From NCBI GenBank assembly GCA_945859605.1, contig OX243821.1, positions 35,754,538 through 35,818,537 on the forward strand: DNA of 64,000 nucleotides. The letters run 5' to 3'. Under the pieces are notes generated by a model that did not search any database, was not told the DNA's origin, and saw only the letters and a program-made list of their open reading frames with translations. A program made the translations under genes and the position numbers. The stretch comes from Lumbricus rubellus. Taxonomy: Eukaryota; Annelida; Clitellata; Crassiclitellata; Lumbricidae. Below are positions 40,901 through 52,627 of the stretch, piece after piece. Position 1 is the first letter of the stretch. Each line of letters opens with the position of its first letter.

Positions 40901-42600
40901 ACGTTCATCCGGTATTTTGTGATTTTTCTTTTAATTGAAAGAAGTGAAATTTGAAAGGTCCAGTGTTACTATAAAGTTTGATCATTGTTAGTATTTTAAT
41001 AATTGTTGCATTAAAATTATTATTTGACTTTTATTAATATTTATTTTTTAATTAAATTGAGACCAGGACAAATATGATATAGGGTAAATAATTGTTAATT
41101 TATAATACTGAAATTACTGTTTAATTTTTATTGATATTCAAAGATTGAATTGAGACAGGCACCAGTAATTATTGAAATACTATACAATGTTTAATTGTAA
41201 TAGCCATTTAATTGTGCCTAGTATTTAAAAAAACTAACTGAAACCAGCAGCAAAAAGATTTAAATAGTTATTGTTTAGCACTTTGGTAACTGTAGTACTA
41301 AAATTACTATTTAAAACATGAAGTTGAACAACTGCTTGATCATCATACTAATTAATTATGACTTTTCTGTTTAAACTTAAGACGCCAGGACCGATGACTA
41401 AGTAAGTAGCTTCTAGTTGCATCTGACAGTAGCTCTTGCATTGTATTGTATTGTATTGCATTGTATCTGACAATTTATGAAGCGCTTCTTGAAATAGGAG
41501 TTCAGAAGCGCTCCCAGTGTGTTCAGCCACAAGAGAAAAGGCAAGTTTTTTGACGAGAGAAAGACAAGGAAAGACTGGGTCCAACTAAAATCCAAGTTAC
41601 GTATCACATCATCAGAATAATACATGCAGCACTCTTTTCAAAGCCAACAACTGGAAATGATACAATCAATTGTTTTATTGCGGCCTTTAAAACAGTCTGT
41701 TTTAGCCAGTGTTGGATATATGACTTGACTTGACTTACTTGGATATATGGAGGGTGTAAAAGCGCTACACAAATAGTTGCAGAGGGGATGACAGAGCGAA
41801 CAGATGGAGGAAGTCCATTCCATATGGATGGACCAATGCAGGCAAAATTGATCTGGACTCAGCCATGACTCGTGGGACGAGGAAATCTAGCTTTACATTG
41901 TATACAAGAATTTTTTATGTAACTTTATTTATTTATTTACTTTCTGTTAGTATTTACTTAAATTTTATTTTTGTCTGAAAATCCTTGTGTTTTCACCGTA
42001 AATTTGGCCCACTAATAATGCTGTGTTATTTCTGATTAAAAAAAACCCGCATATTTAAGGTTTTTAAGTCTAAAATGCAGTTTGAGATGTAGCAAAGTGA
42101 AATAATTTTTCTTTTTTGTCGTTTTTTTCCCCCGAATAAAACGACGTTTCCTACCTTTTTTATTACGCTTTCTTCTTTTTTTATATCTAAGCTTTTACTG
42201 GACAATCCGTATGTCTAGACACACTGCTCTTGAATAAGCTATCTGAACAGAATAATAATAATTATTATTATTTAAATAATAGTATTAATATTTAATAATA
42301 TTGTTATCTAAATAATAATTATTATTATTGTGGATTACATTAATTATTATCCATTTAATAAGCGATTCCGTTTGAAAATGAAGCAATAAATCGACGACGT
42401 TTTTAGTAAATGACTGGATTCTCAAAGTAGTATTAGAAGTTGCAGTTTAACGTCACTGTGTGGTAGCAAAGACCATTAGCGACGCCCTCCTCTTTTATTC
42501 AGGCTTGGGACTGGCACTGGCAGAGTGCAACCAGTGGCGGAGTTAGTCTCAAAGTTCCTACGCTGTAACCGTTTTAGAGAAGAAGATGGTAGAAGGGCTT
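40900..42600 (+). repeat. Third, gene-less copy of the MUL1 downstream block
   Basis: Bases 40900-41170 align with 37530-37810 and 51335-51610. Bases 41650-41760 match the 3' flank of copy 2 (ATTGTTTTATTGCGGCCTTT). Bases 42270-42430 match 38340-38400 and 51770-51860. Interrupted by L2 minus fragments at 41460-41600 and 41770-41900. No MUL1 exon remains. Confidence 0.75.
42437..42545 (+). repeat. Short interspersed repeat, copy 4
   Basis: TTTAACGTCACTGTGTGGTA through GGCTTGGGACTGGCACTGGC to AACCAGTGGCGGAG; the best full copy together with 51893-52000. Confidence 0.7.
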
Positions 42601-42631
42601 TGTCGCATCAATCGTCTATATTGTCCAATGT

Positions 42632-42666
42632 TTATATAACATTGCTTGTCTCCAATTTAAAGGTGT
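42632..42666 (-). promoter_or_regulatory. PSE/TATA module 22 (trio 2)
   Basis: Minus-strand ACACCTTTAAATTGGAGAC from 42666 and TATATAA from 42638 (28 bp). Confidence 0.6.
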
Positions 42667-42669
42667 CTT

Positions 42670-43215
42670 AAGACGCATGCGCATCTCTTCTGGTTCTCTG
42701 CCCCTAGGCAGGTTCGGCTGTCCAATGTCGCCACTCTTCCCTCCGCTGGGCCTTCTCCTTTAGTTTTTGATATCCGATCCTCTTCATCAGCGTGTCCAGC
42801 AACATCTGTCGTGGTCTTCCTCTTGTTCGTTTCTCCTCCATTTTTCCTTCTAACACCGTTTTCACCAGACTGTCTCCTCTTAGCGTATGCCCTATCCAAT
42901 TCTTATGTCTTTCTGATTGTTTTTATCATTGTTCTTTCCTCTCCTACCATTTCCAGCACTTCCTCGTTTGTTCTGTGTTCCGTCCAGCTGATATTCTCCA
43001 ATCTTCTCCACGTCCACATTTCAAACGCTTCGATTTTCTTTATGTCTTCTTTTCTCATGGTCCAGATTTCGGAACCATACAACACCACACTCCACACTAG
43101 TGTTTTTATCATTCGTTTCTTGAGACTTCTGTTTAGCTTTCCTCGCAATAGTTCTCCTCTTTTCGTGAACGCCTCTTTTCCCATTGCAATCCTCATAATT
43201 ACGCATACCTCATAA
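42670..43215 (-). mobile_element. RTE-like LINE, C-terminal fragment, frameshifted
   Basis: The minus frame 43196-42903 encodes RSLKKRMIKTLVWSVVLYGS, EIWTMRKEDIKKIEAFEMWT and WRRLENISWTEHRTNEEVLE. The next frame (from about 42899) carries the end of the protein with a -GHTLRGDSLV- type block. Broken by frameshifts. Confidence 0.85.
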
Positions 43216-43258
43216 TATTTGTTTCAATGCAACTAGGACTTCAGTATTCCTTGCATAT

Positions 43259-43293
43259 AATTATAGCCTTCGGTAAAAACGTTCAAAAGGTGT
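43259..43293 (-). promoter_or_regulatory. PSE/TATA module 23 (trio 2)
   Basis: Minus-strand ACACCTTTTGAACG from 43293 and TATAATT from 43265 (28 bp). Confidence 0.5.
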
Positions 43294-43351
43294 GTAGAAG
43301 AGAAGGATTTGAGATTAGATTGAATATTATTTGGATGGATCCAGATTTGAC

Positions 43352-43385
43352 GAGGGCTTATATGAGAGCAGAAGCCGTTGCCCTC
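43352..43385 (-). ncRNA. Conserved hairpin element, copy 4
   Basis: In minus sense GAGGGC pairs with GCCCTC; the inner stem is shorter (CGG/CTG) than in copies 1 and 2. Confidence 0.4.
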
Positions 43386-43419
43386 TGAAAAATTTGTTTG
43401 GCGTAATCGTAATCGTAAA

Positions 43420-43995
43420 CTCAAAATTTATAAAGCGCCACTCGAAAGCCAAGCGCGGGGCACCAGCTTATTCACGAGCGCTGCGTTGAGTCAGAAGGGT
43501 TGTCCGAGAGAGTAGGCCTAATCCCTGGTGGTCCGGGTCGAGTTACCATAGCATCATAGGTGCGGAACAGCTATTAAGGCGGGTGTCGTCTGGGCCGGGA
43601 ATTGGAGGGTTTATGATTAGATGAGACAGGGTAAGAGTTCTTGAAAAGGAGCGTCTTAAGTTTCGAATGAAAAGTCCGAGGAGTGATTGATAGAGGATCG
43701 TGAGGAAGGTGATGATGGTGTGTGATTAGTAATGATGGTGGAGGAACTGAAAACGAGCGGAATTCAGGAGACAGATCATTCCAAAGGCGTGGTGCTGTGT
43801 TTAAAATGGCTCGGTTGGAGAACTTGAGATGACTTGTGACAGGCAGTCGAGAGAGTGTAAAGGAGGCGGATGAACGGGTAGAACGGGTAGGCTGGATGGT
43901 GAACAGTTCGCGAAGATATCTTGACTGGTAGCATTGTAAAGAGTTGTAGGTTAATGAGAGAACTTTGAAGTGGATTCACTATGGGATTTTCAACC
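43420..43995 (-). mobile_element. CR1/L2-like LINE family B, 3' part
   Basis: The minus frame carries LQCYQ-like and LFTIQP-type residues with stops. It ends in the tail AAAGCGCCACTCGAAAGCCA with GGGGCACCAGCTTATTCACG in plus sense. Paralogue at 52690-53270. Confidence 0.75.
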
Positions 43996-44049
43996 AGTGA
44001 AGTGACTTCAGGGACTTTTTATATAATAAGTTTCCTATATTTCCCATTG

Positions 44050-44084
44050 CTATGTAGCATTGATCGCCTTTGATTTTAAGGTGT
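44050..44084 (-). promoter_or_regulatory. PSE/TATA module 24 (trio 2)
   Basis: Minus-strand ACACCTTAAAATCAAAGG from 44084; weakened TATA (TACATAG) at 44056 (28 bp). Confidence 0.4.
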
Positions 44085-44154
44085 CTTATTACATGTATAA
44101 TGTGGTTCCAACTTCCAACCATCTGAGACAATGATGAAACTCATGAACGCATTG

Positions 44155-44485
44155 ATGCATTCATTCATTGAATTTTTATAGCGCCTTTCAAGATATCTAA
44201 TCAGAGGCGCTCCCAGTCCAGCCATTGTTGGGGCACGGTGGCAGATGGGTCAGAGCGAGGGGCGCGGTGGTGTAGTGGTGATGATGGCGGCGTCGTTGTC
44301 TTGAAGCCGGAAGGTTCGAGGTTCGAATCCACCTCGCCGCCTATAGTCCTTCACTCGCAGTTAATTGCTCATCGCTTCGGCGTGAAACTACGATGCAGTG
44401 TCCGCGCTGTAGTCTGTAGCACCTCTGAGTAGCGGTTGAGAGCTGGAAGAACTGGGCGCTATAACAAGTGCGCATACAAACAAAA
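44155..44485 (+). mobile_element. L2 tail (minus) followed by a tRNA-derived SINE (plus)
   Basis: (ATTC)n, TATAGCGCCTTTCAAG and CAGAGGCGCTCCCAGTCC at 44160-44222. SINE from 44258 with GGGGCGCGGTGGTGTAGTGG, GGTTCGAATCCACC and TCGGCGTGAAACTACGATGC, ending GGGCGCTATAACAAGTGC. Confidence 0.88.
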
Positions 44486-44489
44486 CAAA

Positions 44490-44875
44490 ATATGTCTATC
44501 TGTCTCTGTCTGTCTCTCTGTGTCTCTGTCTGTCTCTCTGTGTCTCGGTCTGTCTCTCTGTGTCTCTGTCTGTCTTTCTGTGTCTTTGTCTGTGTCTCTG
44601 TCTGTCTTTCTGTGTCTTTGTCTGTCTCTCTCTCTATCTGCCTATCTGTCTCTTTCTCCCCTTGTCTCTGTCTCTGTTCGTCTGTCTACATTATATGTCG
44701 CGTGTTGTTCACTTGATTGGCTAATGACGGCTGGTGGTCACGGACGATGGACAGACATCGATTCCATCCAACAATGACCTCTGCTCTCACTCTTCCGTCT
44801 CTCTACCTCTGTCTGTCTGTCTGTCTGTCTGTCTGTATCTCTGTCTGTATCTCTGTCTGTATCTCTGTCTCTGTC

Positions 44876-44922
<47 letters not shown>

Positions 44923-44925
44923 ATA
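44490..44925 (+). repeat. (TCTG)n and (TA)n simple repeats
   Basis: CTGTCTCTCTGTGTCTCTGT words to 44700, a short unique piece, then TCTGTCTG words and (TA)n at 44880-44922. Confidence 0.9.
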
Positions 44926-44976
44926 TCTGCTCCGCAGCTGTTTCATTTTCACTCCATCATTTCTCTTTGTCTCCAG

Positions 44977-46436
44977 CAGTGATGGGAAGTATTTAAAATA
45001 CTAGTATTTAAAATAGTATTTTAAATACAATCTAAGTATTTTGTACTTGTATTTTAAATACTTTTGTGATCAAGTATTTTTACTTTTACTTAAAATACTT
45101 TTTTGGTAGTATTTCGTACTTAAAATTGTGATGATGTTAAAATACTTTTTCAAAATACTTTTAAATCTCACCAGCTGTAATTAGCTGTGCCTATTGCATG
45201 CTCAATTGCTCATGCACCAGGCTTCTTGGTAACTCAAACATACGAACCCTTGAACAGAAGGTACAATGGGCCATTAAACAGGCTGATAGTGGTTAGTCAT
45301 TGTTATGGATGGCTGGGCACCGCTGACCACATGGTGAGCGAAGTTAATTGCAGGTGTATTTGATGTATGGTGTAGGGGCAGAGTTTACGGATCACATGTA
45401 GGCTAAGCTTACAATTGTACACCTCTATTTATATGAGGCATCAAATCGACACGCATATAATTATGTTTGAAATCAGTTTGATGTTTGACACCACAATGGA
45501 CTTGTCTATGCTGCTAGAATAGGACTTAGGCTAGATGTTAACTATCTAGATGTTTATGAATAGGACAAATGAGGATGGCAATAGACTTGGCAGTTGGCAA
45601 TTAGAACTTCTGTGACTCTGGAAAGGGCGCAGAGTTTCATTACATCGATCTCCAGTTAGCCTAATTGAATGGATCGTGGACTACATACTTGACATGGACT
45701 ACATACTTGAAGAATTACAGCATACAGGAAGTCAACAATAACACTTAGTTGACCTGTGCTGGTGTATTGTATTATTATCACAAGGGATAATACGTACACA
45801 GACTTCAACACTTACTTAAAAAGTAGCATAGAGGGTTTTGCTGATGGAGAGAATTGTGACAGGAAGTCTCAACAGTGCAGACTTTATAAGGTACGTAGGT
45901 TAATAATTATTGAGCTTGTGTTCAGCAATGGAAGAATTTTTATCCATCCCATTGTGCCAGACTACTGAACAAAACTTTATCTAATTTAATGTTTTTACAT
46001 TTTAGATTTGGATAAAATTACATTGACCGTTCTTTCTGCATAAATAGTAGGCTACCGACATTTTTTGTATGCCGTTAAATTCTGTCTTTCTGTGGATCTT
46101 GATGTTAACGAACTCTGACTAGAACTAGAACCCATCTCTGGTGTCTTGGACTCAGACTATCTTTGGACCCATACCCAGAAAATGTTTGTTTTTGATCAAA
46201 ATTCTATGTTAAGAATTTTTTGTCGCAATTTAATATGACTTCCTTATTTTTTATGTAGTTTGGCAGTGAGTATTTTGTACTTAGTATTTTAAATACTTTT
46301 CCAGGCCAAGTATTTTATACTTGTATTTTAAATACTTTTGTAAAAAAGTATTTTTACTTGTATTTTAAATACTTTTATGATCAAGTACTTTTACTTATAC
46401 TCAAAATATTTTTTGAAAGTATTTTCCCCATCACTG
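44977..46436 (+). mobile_element. hAT-family transposon (CAGTGATGGG ends), 1460 bp
   Basis: Ends CAGTGATGGG and CCCATCACTG. Long terminal zones of TATTTTAAATACTTTT words. Exact 8-bp duplication GTCTCCAG at 44969-44976 and 46437-46444. The interior has short frames only; no transposase core recognised. Confidence 0.9.
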
Positions 46437-46441
46437 GTCTC

Positions 46442-47508
46442 CAGGGGCTTCTATCCCCCCTAAGCAGCCGGGCGCAATACATATTCTTCCCCCCCTTATT
46501 GGGCCGACCTATTCTCCCGGCAACATGTAATCTTGTCCCTTAACTATAGGCCTATAGGGAATGAATGTTTCTGGGGGCAGAGACAAACAAGCATCCAGCA
46601 GACGATCACTGAAACACGTAGCGCCAAGACGGGGAGGGGTTTTCCCATTAGAAATTTTTGCAATTTCCGCATTGCAATTTCTGCAATACAATAAAATACA
46701 ATGTGGGCCTACATAATAATGATGTTGTTTTTCTAAGTGTTCAAGGAACAAAATATTTTGAAATTTGACAGAAAATTTTGACATTTTTTAGTCTTTCGGC
46801 TAATTTTCCTCCTTGAAACATACATTTACTTCCCCTAAATGATGATGCATGACCTAATTTTTAGTGGGCTTACTTCGATGCTTTGCAGTCAAATTCTTCT
46901 ACTGACGGGATAACCGCACTTGTATACAAACCTGTCAAATGTATATAGGGGGGGGGTCAATGTTGCATTATATACTTTTTATAGAGGGGGAAATTATTCT
47001 ATATACATGTTCACAACACCTATCGATTTTTCTGGAAAATTTTCATTCCTGGAGAACTCCCTCCCTGAGATGTATAGATTAAACACTGCATTTAGTTGTA
47101 CAAATATAGTATTTGTACAAGTATTAACGTTAAATCAAATCATTATAAATATGATTGTATCATTTATTAAAATAGTAGGCCATAAATAATATTATTATAA
47201 TTAAGGCCCTAGGTAATAGTAAATTTTATCGTGGCGTATTAAAACAGTTGATGTGATGAAATAATGTAGATAGTAATACTATTATAACTACATGTAATAA
47301 CTAATACAATGTTGAAAAAATGTTTGTGGGGGGAAGTAATTTCTGGGGGAAACTTCTTCCTAGAGATGACTAATTGACTATATTAAACACTGCCTCCATG
47401 GCTGGCCTTCCCCCCCTATCGACGTGAGTTTTGGCTTTCTTCTGTTTCCCCCCCTGTTTTTCACTGGGCGCAAGTCGCGCCCGCCTATACATGGGATAGA
47501 AGCCCCTG
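46442..47508 (+). mobile_element. hAT-like element (CAGGGGCTTCTATCCC ends), 1067 bp
   Basis: Ends CAGGGGCTTCTATCCC and GGGATAGAAGCCCCTG. The 8-bp duplication TTTGTCTC is at 47509-47516 on the right and 44966-44973 on the left, now separated from the element by the other hAT insertion. Non-coding. Confidence 0.85.
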
Positions 47509-47554
47509 TTTGTCTCGTTCTGTCTGTCTGTCTCTGTCTCTTTCCCATATCCAT

Positions 47555-48224
47555 TATTCTGTATCTATCTGTGGCCGCCATGCTGTTTACGTTCTACCGA
47601 GCCGTCAGTAACAATAACCCATCGTAATCGTAGCCTTCAAATTTCTAGAGCGCCTCTTGAAAGCCAAGCGCAGGGCACCAGCTTATTCATGAGCACTGTG
47701 TCTAGTCAAAGGTGTCAGAATTTGAATCCTTATTGTGTTTTTGAACTCTCAATTGACAGACCAAGATATTAACCAGTACGTACACTATGATATCATGTGC
47801 AGAGCAATCTTACAAAGATAATAATTCTGAAGTTGAGAGCAAAACGAAATAAGAGACATGTAGCAGAAAATGTATCTATAAAGCGCCTTTTAAAGATTCT
47901 GCAAAGGCAGACATGGGAAAAATCTCTTGGACAGGGCTGGTTTTAACGAATTTTTAGAACTGCACAACCCATTCTTTCTTTTCTCATCCTCTATGGTAAA
48001 TAATTCCAAAACGGAGGAAAATTACCTTTGTAAACCAGTTTTAACTGCACAGAAGTGCTTCTACAACTGCACAAATCCATTTAGAACTGCAAATTTTGTG
48101 TACAACTGCACGTTAAAAAACATGCTATTGGATTTTAGTATCTAGATATTTTGTGTTGATTATTTTGCGCAGTTGACGAACTTTCTGTCGTCCACACGAC
48201 CTTTCCATTGTTCAACATTGAAAG
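47555..48224 (+). repeat. Start of the second MUL1 duplicate block
   Basis: Matches 30895-31558 from CTATCTGTGGCCGCCAT onward, including a family B LINE tail (47635-47700) and the GTGCAGTT-type element (47927-48130). Confidence 0.85.
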
Positions 48225-51114
48225 ATGTTAGGATTCCAGACGTATTGGGAACCAATTGCGATCGGCGTTGATACGCTCGTTGTCTATTTGCTGTACAGAG
48301 CGTACAAGTCTCGTGGATTGGAGGCGGATCAACTCTATGTACGTTGATGAATGGAATTCATTCTAGTCTTAATCTAATCTTGATTTAATCTTGATGTATT
48401 CTTAATCTGATCTTAATCTTCTCATTCTCTGTACGTCAATCAATTCTTAATAGATCTAATCTAATCTAGTCTAGTCAAATCTGATCTTAATCTTATTATT
48501 CTCATTCTCTTTAACTTGACTTTTAATTGTCCTGATTTGTCTCTGTTCGACTGAACTTCCCAGCAATTTGAGATTTTTTATTCCATTTTTATTCATGTCT
48601 TTGGCAATTTCATTGATTATTACTATTGTTTTTTTTAAATTATTTTTCCCCAGAGTACATTATTTAAGCCCTATCCAGTGGGTCAAGTGACGTCATCAGG
48701 TCAAAGTTGAAGGTCAAATTTATGGATTTTAAAAATTTACTCAATAAAATATGATAGTGTGATGTACTTAAAATCTTTTCAGCCCTGAGATTGAAACATT
48801 AGAGGAACCTTTATGCCTCTTGAGCAGCACATAAAATAACTGAGGTAATTTATTCGTACCCATCGCTGACGAATAGTTGGCGTCAGGAACTAACGATGAC
48901 GACAATGCATTTCTTTTGTAGAACACCCCGACTTTCGAAGTTGGTACGAGACTTCAGTCAGCGATCGAAGCGACTCCAGAGAAGTCTCTCGACTACGTCT
49001 GCGTCGAAGGGGTCACGGAATTCACTGGAGAACCGTTGAGAAGTCAATTCACGTCGGAAGTCGGTGTCGTACAACGTCATCTGCTCGTCGAACATAAGTC
49101 GAAACGAACGCAGGGAACGTGGTGAGAGAATAATTGTAATAATATAATAATAATAGTAGTAGTAGTAGTAATAATAATATTAATAGTAATAATAGTAGTA
49201 GTAATAATAATATTAATAGTAATAATAGTAGTAGTAGTAATAATAATATTAATAGTAATAATAGTAATAATAGTACTAGAAATGTCAATAATTTTGACCA
49301 AATGACTAAGAAAATGTTAATAAATTTTTTTTAAATGTGACAAGTGAGAGGGTGACATCGGTTGCTTTTTCTCGCACCCCCCCCCCCAAAGGAAACCGAA
49401 TTGCCCCACCCACCCTCCCCGAAGCAGAGGGACTAAGCGCTGTTATATGCATAGTATGGGTTCTATCCTCTTTGATGATGATAAGAATAATTACTGTGTA
49501 CTGTGACATTGAAATTCAAATCTTCAATTTAGACACCTTTTAAACGTTTTCAAGTTATATTATAAAAGCATGGAACATAGAAGCAATGTCTAAATTTTCT
49601 GGATCAGATGTGAAAGTCATTCACTCAAGATTAATGGCGTTTAATAAAATTAATACAGAATAATAATAATAATATTTATTATATATTTAATTAATTCGGA
49701 AATTTATATAGCGCCTTTTCAAGAAGAATACTACTCAGAGGCGCTCCCGTCTCCTGGGCGCTTATAAAGAACAGTTTCAAGTTTTGTACGAAATGATCCT
49801 GGTAGAGTCTCAGGGTGTAGGCGTTGTTATACTTTAGACAAAAATAATAATGTGTTTCTGCATTCGCCTAATCCTATTTGTGTTTGTCGTTGTCAAGGCA
49901 CTCTTGCAGCAGCATGGCTGCGTTATGGTGCCATAGAAATTGTCATTATTATTATTATTATTTTTATTGTTACTAGCTGTTTCCAGCCACGCTTTGCTGT
50001 GGCAGAAAAGACGTCCCCCGCCGCTTTCGAAAATTAATTTGCGACTCGCTTATGACGTCACAGTACGCGAGCTCATTGATGTTTCGTCTGCTGTGTCTGA
50101 AATCTGGCAGCCCTGCTGTTTTGTTCAATTTGCAAATGGCGGGCGAACGGATTGCAAAGTTCACTTTTTGTGGAAACGATTGGGTTTTTTTCAGGGAAAG
50201 AAATGTTGTGACCTTGCGGTATCGGAATGGAAGGTTTTGGTAAATTTTCAAAACAATTGGTGCGTCACTTTCGGCGTGATCGTGACCGCAGGATTGCAAA
50301 GTTTCATTTTTATATATATAGATTGTTAGGAGTTATTTTGCATTGAGTCCTGACAGATTTCTTTCCTGTTTTCAGGACCGACTTCCGACGAATCGTCCAC
50401 AACGCTTTCAACTATCGACCGTTCTCTATCGCGAACGCAGACCGCGACCTTGTCGACAGCAAGCACAAGGTCGAGGTCACCGAAATCCTCACGGCGGAAT
50501 ACCTCGACGATTATCTCCCGATCGTCCACGACCAATACAACCCGACGAAGAACGGTCTTCTCTCGCGCAGCATGGACCTCATCTTTGGTGAGGTCACGAA
50601 AGGTTACCAGGACACGGAGAAACTTCTCGGAATCGGCGTTCCCATCCTCGGCGTCGGTAAAGTGACTTTTGACGGACGTCGGATGATACTTCAACCGCCG
50701 AACGACAATCGAAGATACATTGTTACGACGCTCAGCAAACCGGATGTTGTTAGATCACTACGATCGAGCGCACGAACGATTAAAATCCTTCTTTGGATCT
50801 TTGTTGTGGTTGGGACTGGAGTGGCTGCGTACTCGCTTTACAAGTTTGTTGTGAGGAGGATGCAGGAGAGAGAGTCGAGACGAATGATGGATGAGATACG
50901 GAGGATGAGAGCGAGTGATGCGGGGAACGATGATGGAGATGATGAGGAGAGGAGCAGATGCGTTGTCTGTTTGAATAATCCGAGAGATGTCGTCATTCTC
51001 AACTGCGGACATGTTTGTCTTTGCGGCGATTGTGCTGAGGCGATTCCTGATCCGAAACATTGTCCGGTGTGTAGGGCAAGGGTCGTGCGCTTTGTCCCTG
51101 TCTACATTTCATAG
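48225..51114 (+). CDS. MUL1: MUL1-type mitochondrial E3 ubiquitin ligase, copy 2
   Basis: Same function and layout as the copy at 31559. Exons 48225-48338, 48922-49121 and 50376-51114, with the same splice phases and exactly the same exon lengths (114, 200, 739); 350 residues. RING ligands are intact: CVVCL, NCGHVCLCGDC, HCPVC. Seen differences from copy 1 are mostly conservative: V/L in exon 1 (SRGLEAD), P/T and T/S in exon 2, and A/T, E/D, S/N, RE/QE with M/R, and A/P (NNPRDV) in exon 3. The introns are shorter (2.9-kb gene against 5.8 kb) because the LINE, SINE and RTE insertions of copy 1 are missing. A Helitron sits in intron 2 instead. No disabling change, so both copies could be expressed. 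Confidence 0.96.
49135..49275 (+). repeat. (AAT/AGT)n simple repeat in MUL1 copy 2 intron 2
   Basis: AATAATAGTAGTAGTAATAA-type tract directly after the exon 2 donor. Leu- and Ile-rich frames are artefacts. Confidence 0.9.
49533..49567 (+). promoter_or_regulatory. PSE/TATA module 18
   Basis: TTTAGACACCTTTTAAACG (ACACC at 49533) and TATAAAA at 49561 (28 bp). GAAAGTCATTCACTCAAG follows about 52 bp past TATA. Orthologous position to modules 16 and 17. Confidence 0.6.
49690..49935 (-). repeat. L2-like tail region
   Basis: TATATAGCGCCTTTTCAAG, ACTCAGAGGCGCTCCCG, then GCAGCAGCATGGCTGCG; counterpart of 35960-36200. Confidence 0.7.
49972..50322 (-). mobile_element. Non-autonomous Helitron in MUL1 copy 2 intron 2
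   Basis: In minus sense it begins TCTATATATATAAAAATG (from 50322) and ends with the hairpin GCCACAGCAAAGCGTGGC, TGGAAACAG and CTAGT. No inverted repeats or target duplication. Copy 1 lacks it at the same place. Confidence 0.8.
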
Positions 51115-51890
51115 CGACACCCACATTTGTACTCTGACTACACTTGTAAAGATGAATTACTATCAATTGTTTTATTGCGGCCTTTAAAACGGTCTGTTTT
51201 AGCCGGTGTTGGAAATATGGAGGGCTTCCGAGTAGTAACCTTAGAGTTATGGCAGCCGTGGAGTTGGGGTGTGTAAAGATGGTTATCATTTTCAACTCTC
51301 AATGTTTAGGTTGTGGGTTAATTTTTATCATCAAGTTTATCCGGTACTTTGTGATTTTTCTTTTAATTGAAAGAAGTGAAATTGAAACCAGCATTACTAT
51401 AAAATTTTAATCATTGTTTGTAGTTTAATTATTGTTATTTTAAAATTACTATTTAAATTTTTATTAGTATTTAATTTTTTAATTGAGACCTGAACCAATA
51501 TAATATAGGGTAAATAATTGTTAAATTGTATTTAATACTGAAATTACTGTTTAATTTTTACTAATATTGAAAAACTGATAATTTGAGACATGCACCAGTA
51601 ATTATTGAAATCAAAGATGAGTACACTTACCTCACGGTCAGTGGATGATGAGACGGTGAGGGAGAGGATTGGCCACCGCCCTCATAGGCCGAGCAGCCGA
51701 GGCCTTGAAAATGAAGTCGCTAACACTTCATCCCCATTGGCTATTAATAATATTATTATCTAAATAATAATTATTATTATTGTGGATTACATTAATTATT
51801 ATCTATTTAATAAGCGATTCCGTTTGAAAATTAAGCAACAAATCGACGACGTTTTTATTGAATGACTGGAGACTCAAAGTAGTAGTAGTA
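51115..51890 (+). other. MUL1 copy 2 downstream flank
   Basis: Aligns with copy 1 (37345-37945, 38340-38400) without the RTE fragment. Contains GAGGGAGAGGATTGGCCACC and an (ATT)n stretch. Confidence 0.75.
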
Positions 51891-51892
51891 GT

Positions 51893-52000
51893 AGTTTAAC
51901 GTCAATGTGTGGTAGCAAAGACCATTAGCGACGCCCTCCTCTTTTATCCAGGCTTGGGACTGGCACTGGCAGAATGCAACCAGTGGCGTAGTTAGTCTCA
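51893..52000 (+). repeat. Short interspersed repeat, copy 5
   Basis: TTTAACGTCAATGTGTGGTA to AACCAGTGGCGTAG. Paralogous to 42437-42545 through the block duplication. Confidence 0.7.
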
Positions 52001-52080
52001 AAGTTCCTACACTGTAACCGTTTTAGAGGAGAAGATTGTAGAAGCGCTTTGTGGCATTAATCGTCTAAGTTGTCCAATGT

Positions 52081-52115
52081 TTATATAACATTGCTTGTCT
52101 TCGATTTAAAGGTGT
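52081..52115 (-). promoter_or_regulatory. PSE/TATA module 25 (trio 3)
   Basis: Minus-strand ACACCTTTAAATCGAAGAC from 52115 and TATATAA from 52087 (28 bp). Confidence 0.6.
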
Positions 52116-52144
52116 CTTAATGCGCATGTCTTACTATATATTTT

Positions 52145-52500
52145 CATTCATTCATTCATTCATTCATTTCGTGAATTTATATAGCGCTTCTTCAAGAAAC
52201 CTACTCAGAGGCGCTCCCAGTCCAGCCACAGCTAAAATAATAGGTTTTGAGTGACTTATAAAAAGCAGGTGAATTTAGTCTAGGCATAAGTCGCAAGTTT
52301 AGTGGGAGGCTATTCCAGATAGCGGGACCCACAGAAGAAAAGGCTCAGCGCTGTCTTGTAGAAGTGCGAGCTCGAGGAACCAAAAGCTCCCCCGTTGTCA
52401 TAGAGCGAAGAGCTCGACGGGCTGCAAGGTCAGAGACAGGTCGACAAAGAATAGACAGGTATGATGGAGCACAATCAGTAAGGCAACGCCAGACAAGTGT
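52145..52500 (-). mobile_element. L2-like LINE 3' part
   Basis: (ATTC)n, TATATAGCGCTTCTTCAAG, ACTCAGAGGCGCTCCCAGTC, then in minus sense a C-terminus with LWNSL-like and CLTDCAPSYLSILC-like segments. Not in the paralogous blocks. Confidence 0.75.
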
Positions 52501-52533
52501 TTACAATGCAACTAGGACTTCAGTATTCCTTGA

Positions 52534-52568
52534 ATATATAACATCGGGTGAAAACGTTCAAAAGGTGT
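52534..52568 (-). promoter_or_regulatory. PSE/TATA module 26 (trio 3)
   Basis: Minus-strand TTAGACACCTTTTGAACG (ACACC from 52568) and TATATAT from 52540 (28 bp). Confidence 0.6.
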
Positions 52569-52627
52569 CTAAGCGAAGGATTTGAGATTATAAGATTGAA
52601 TGTTAATTGGATGGATCCAGATTTGAC

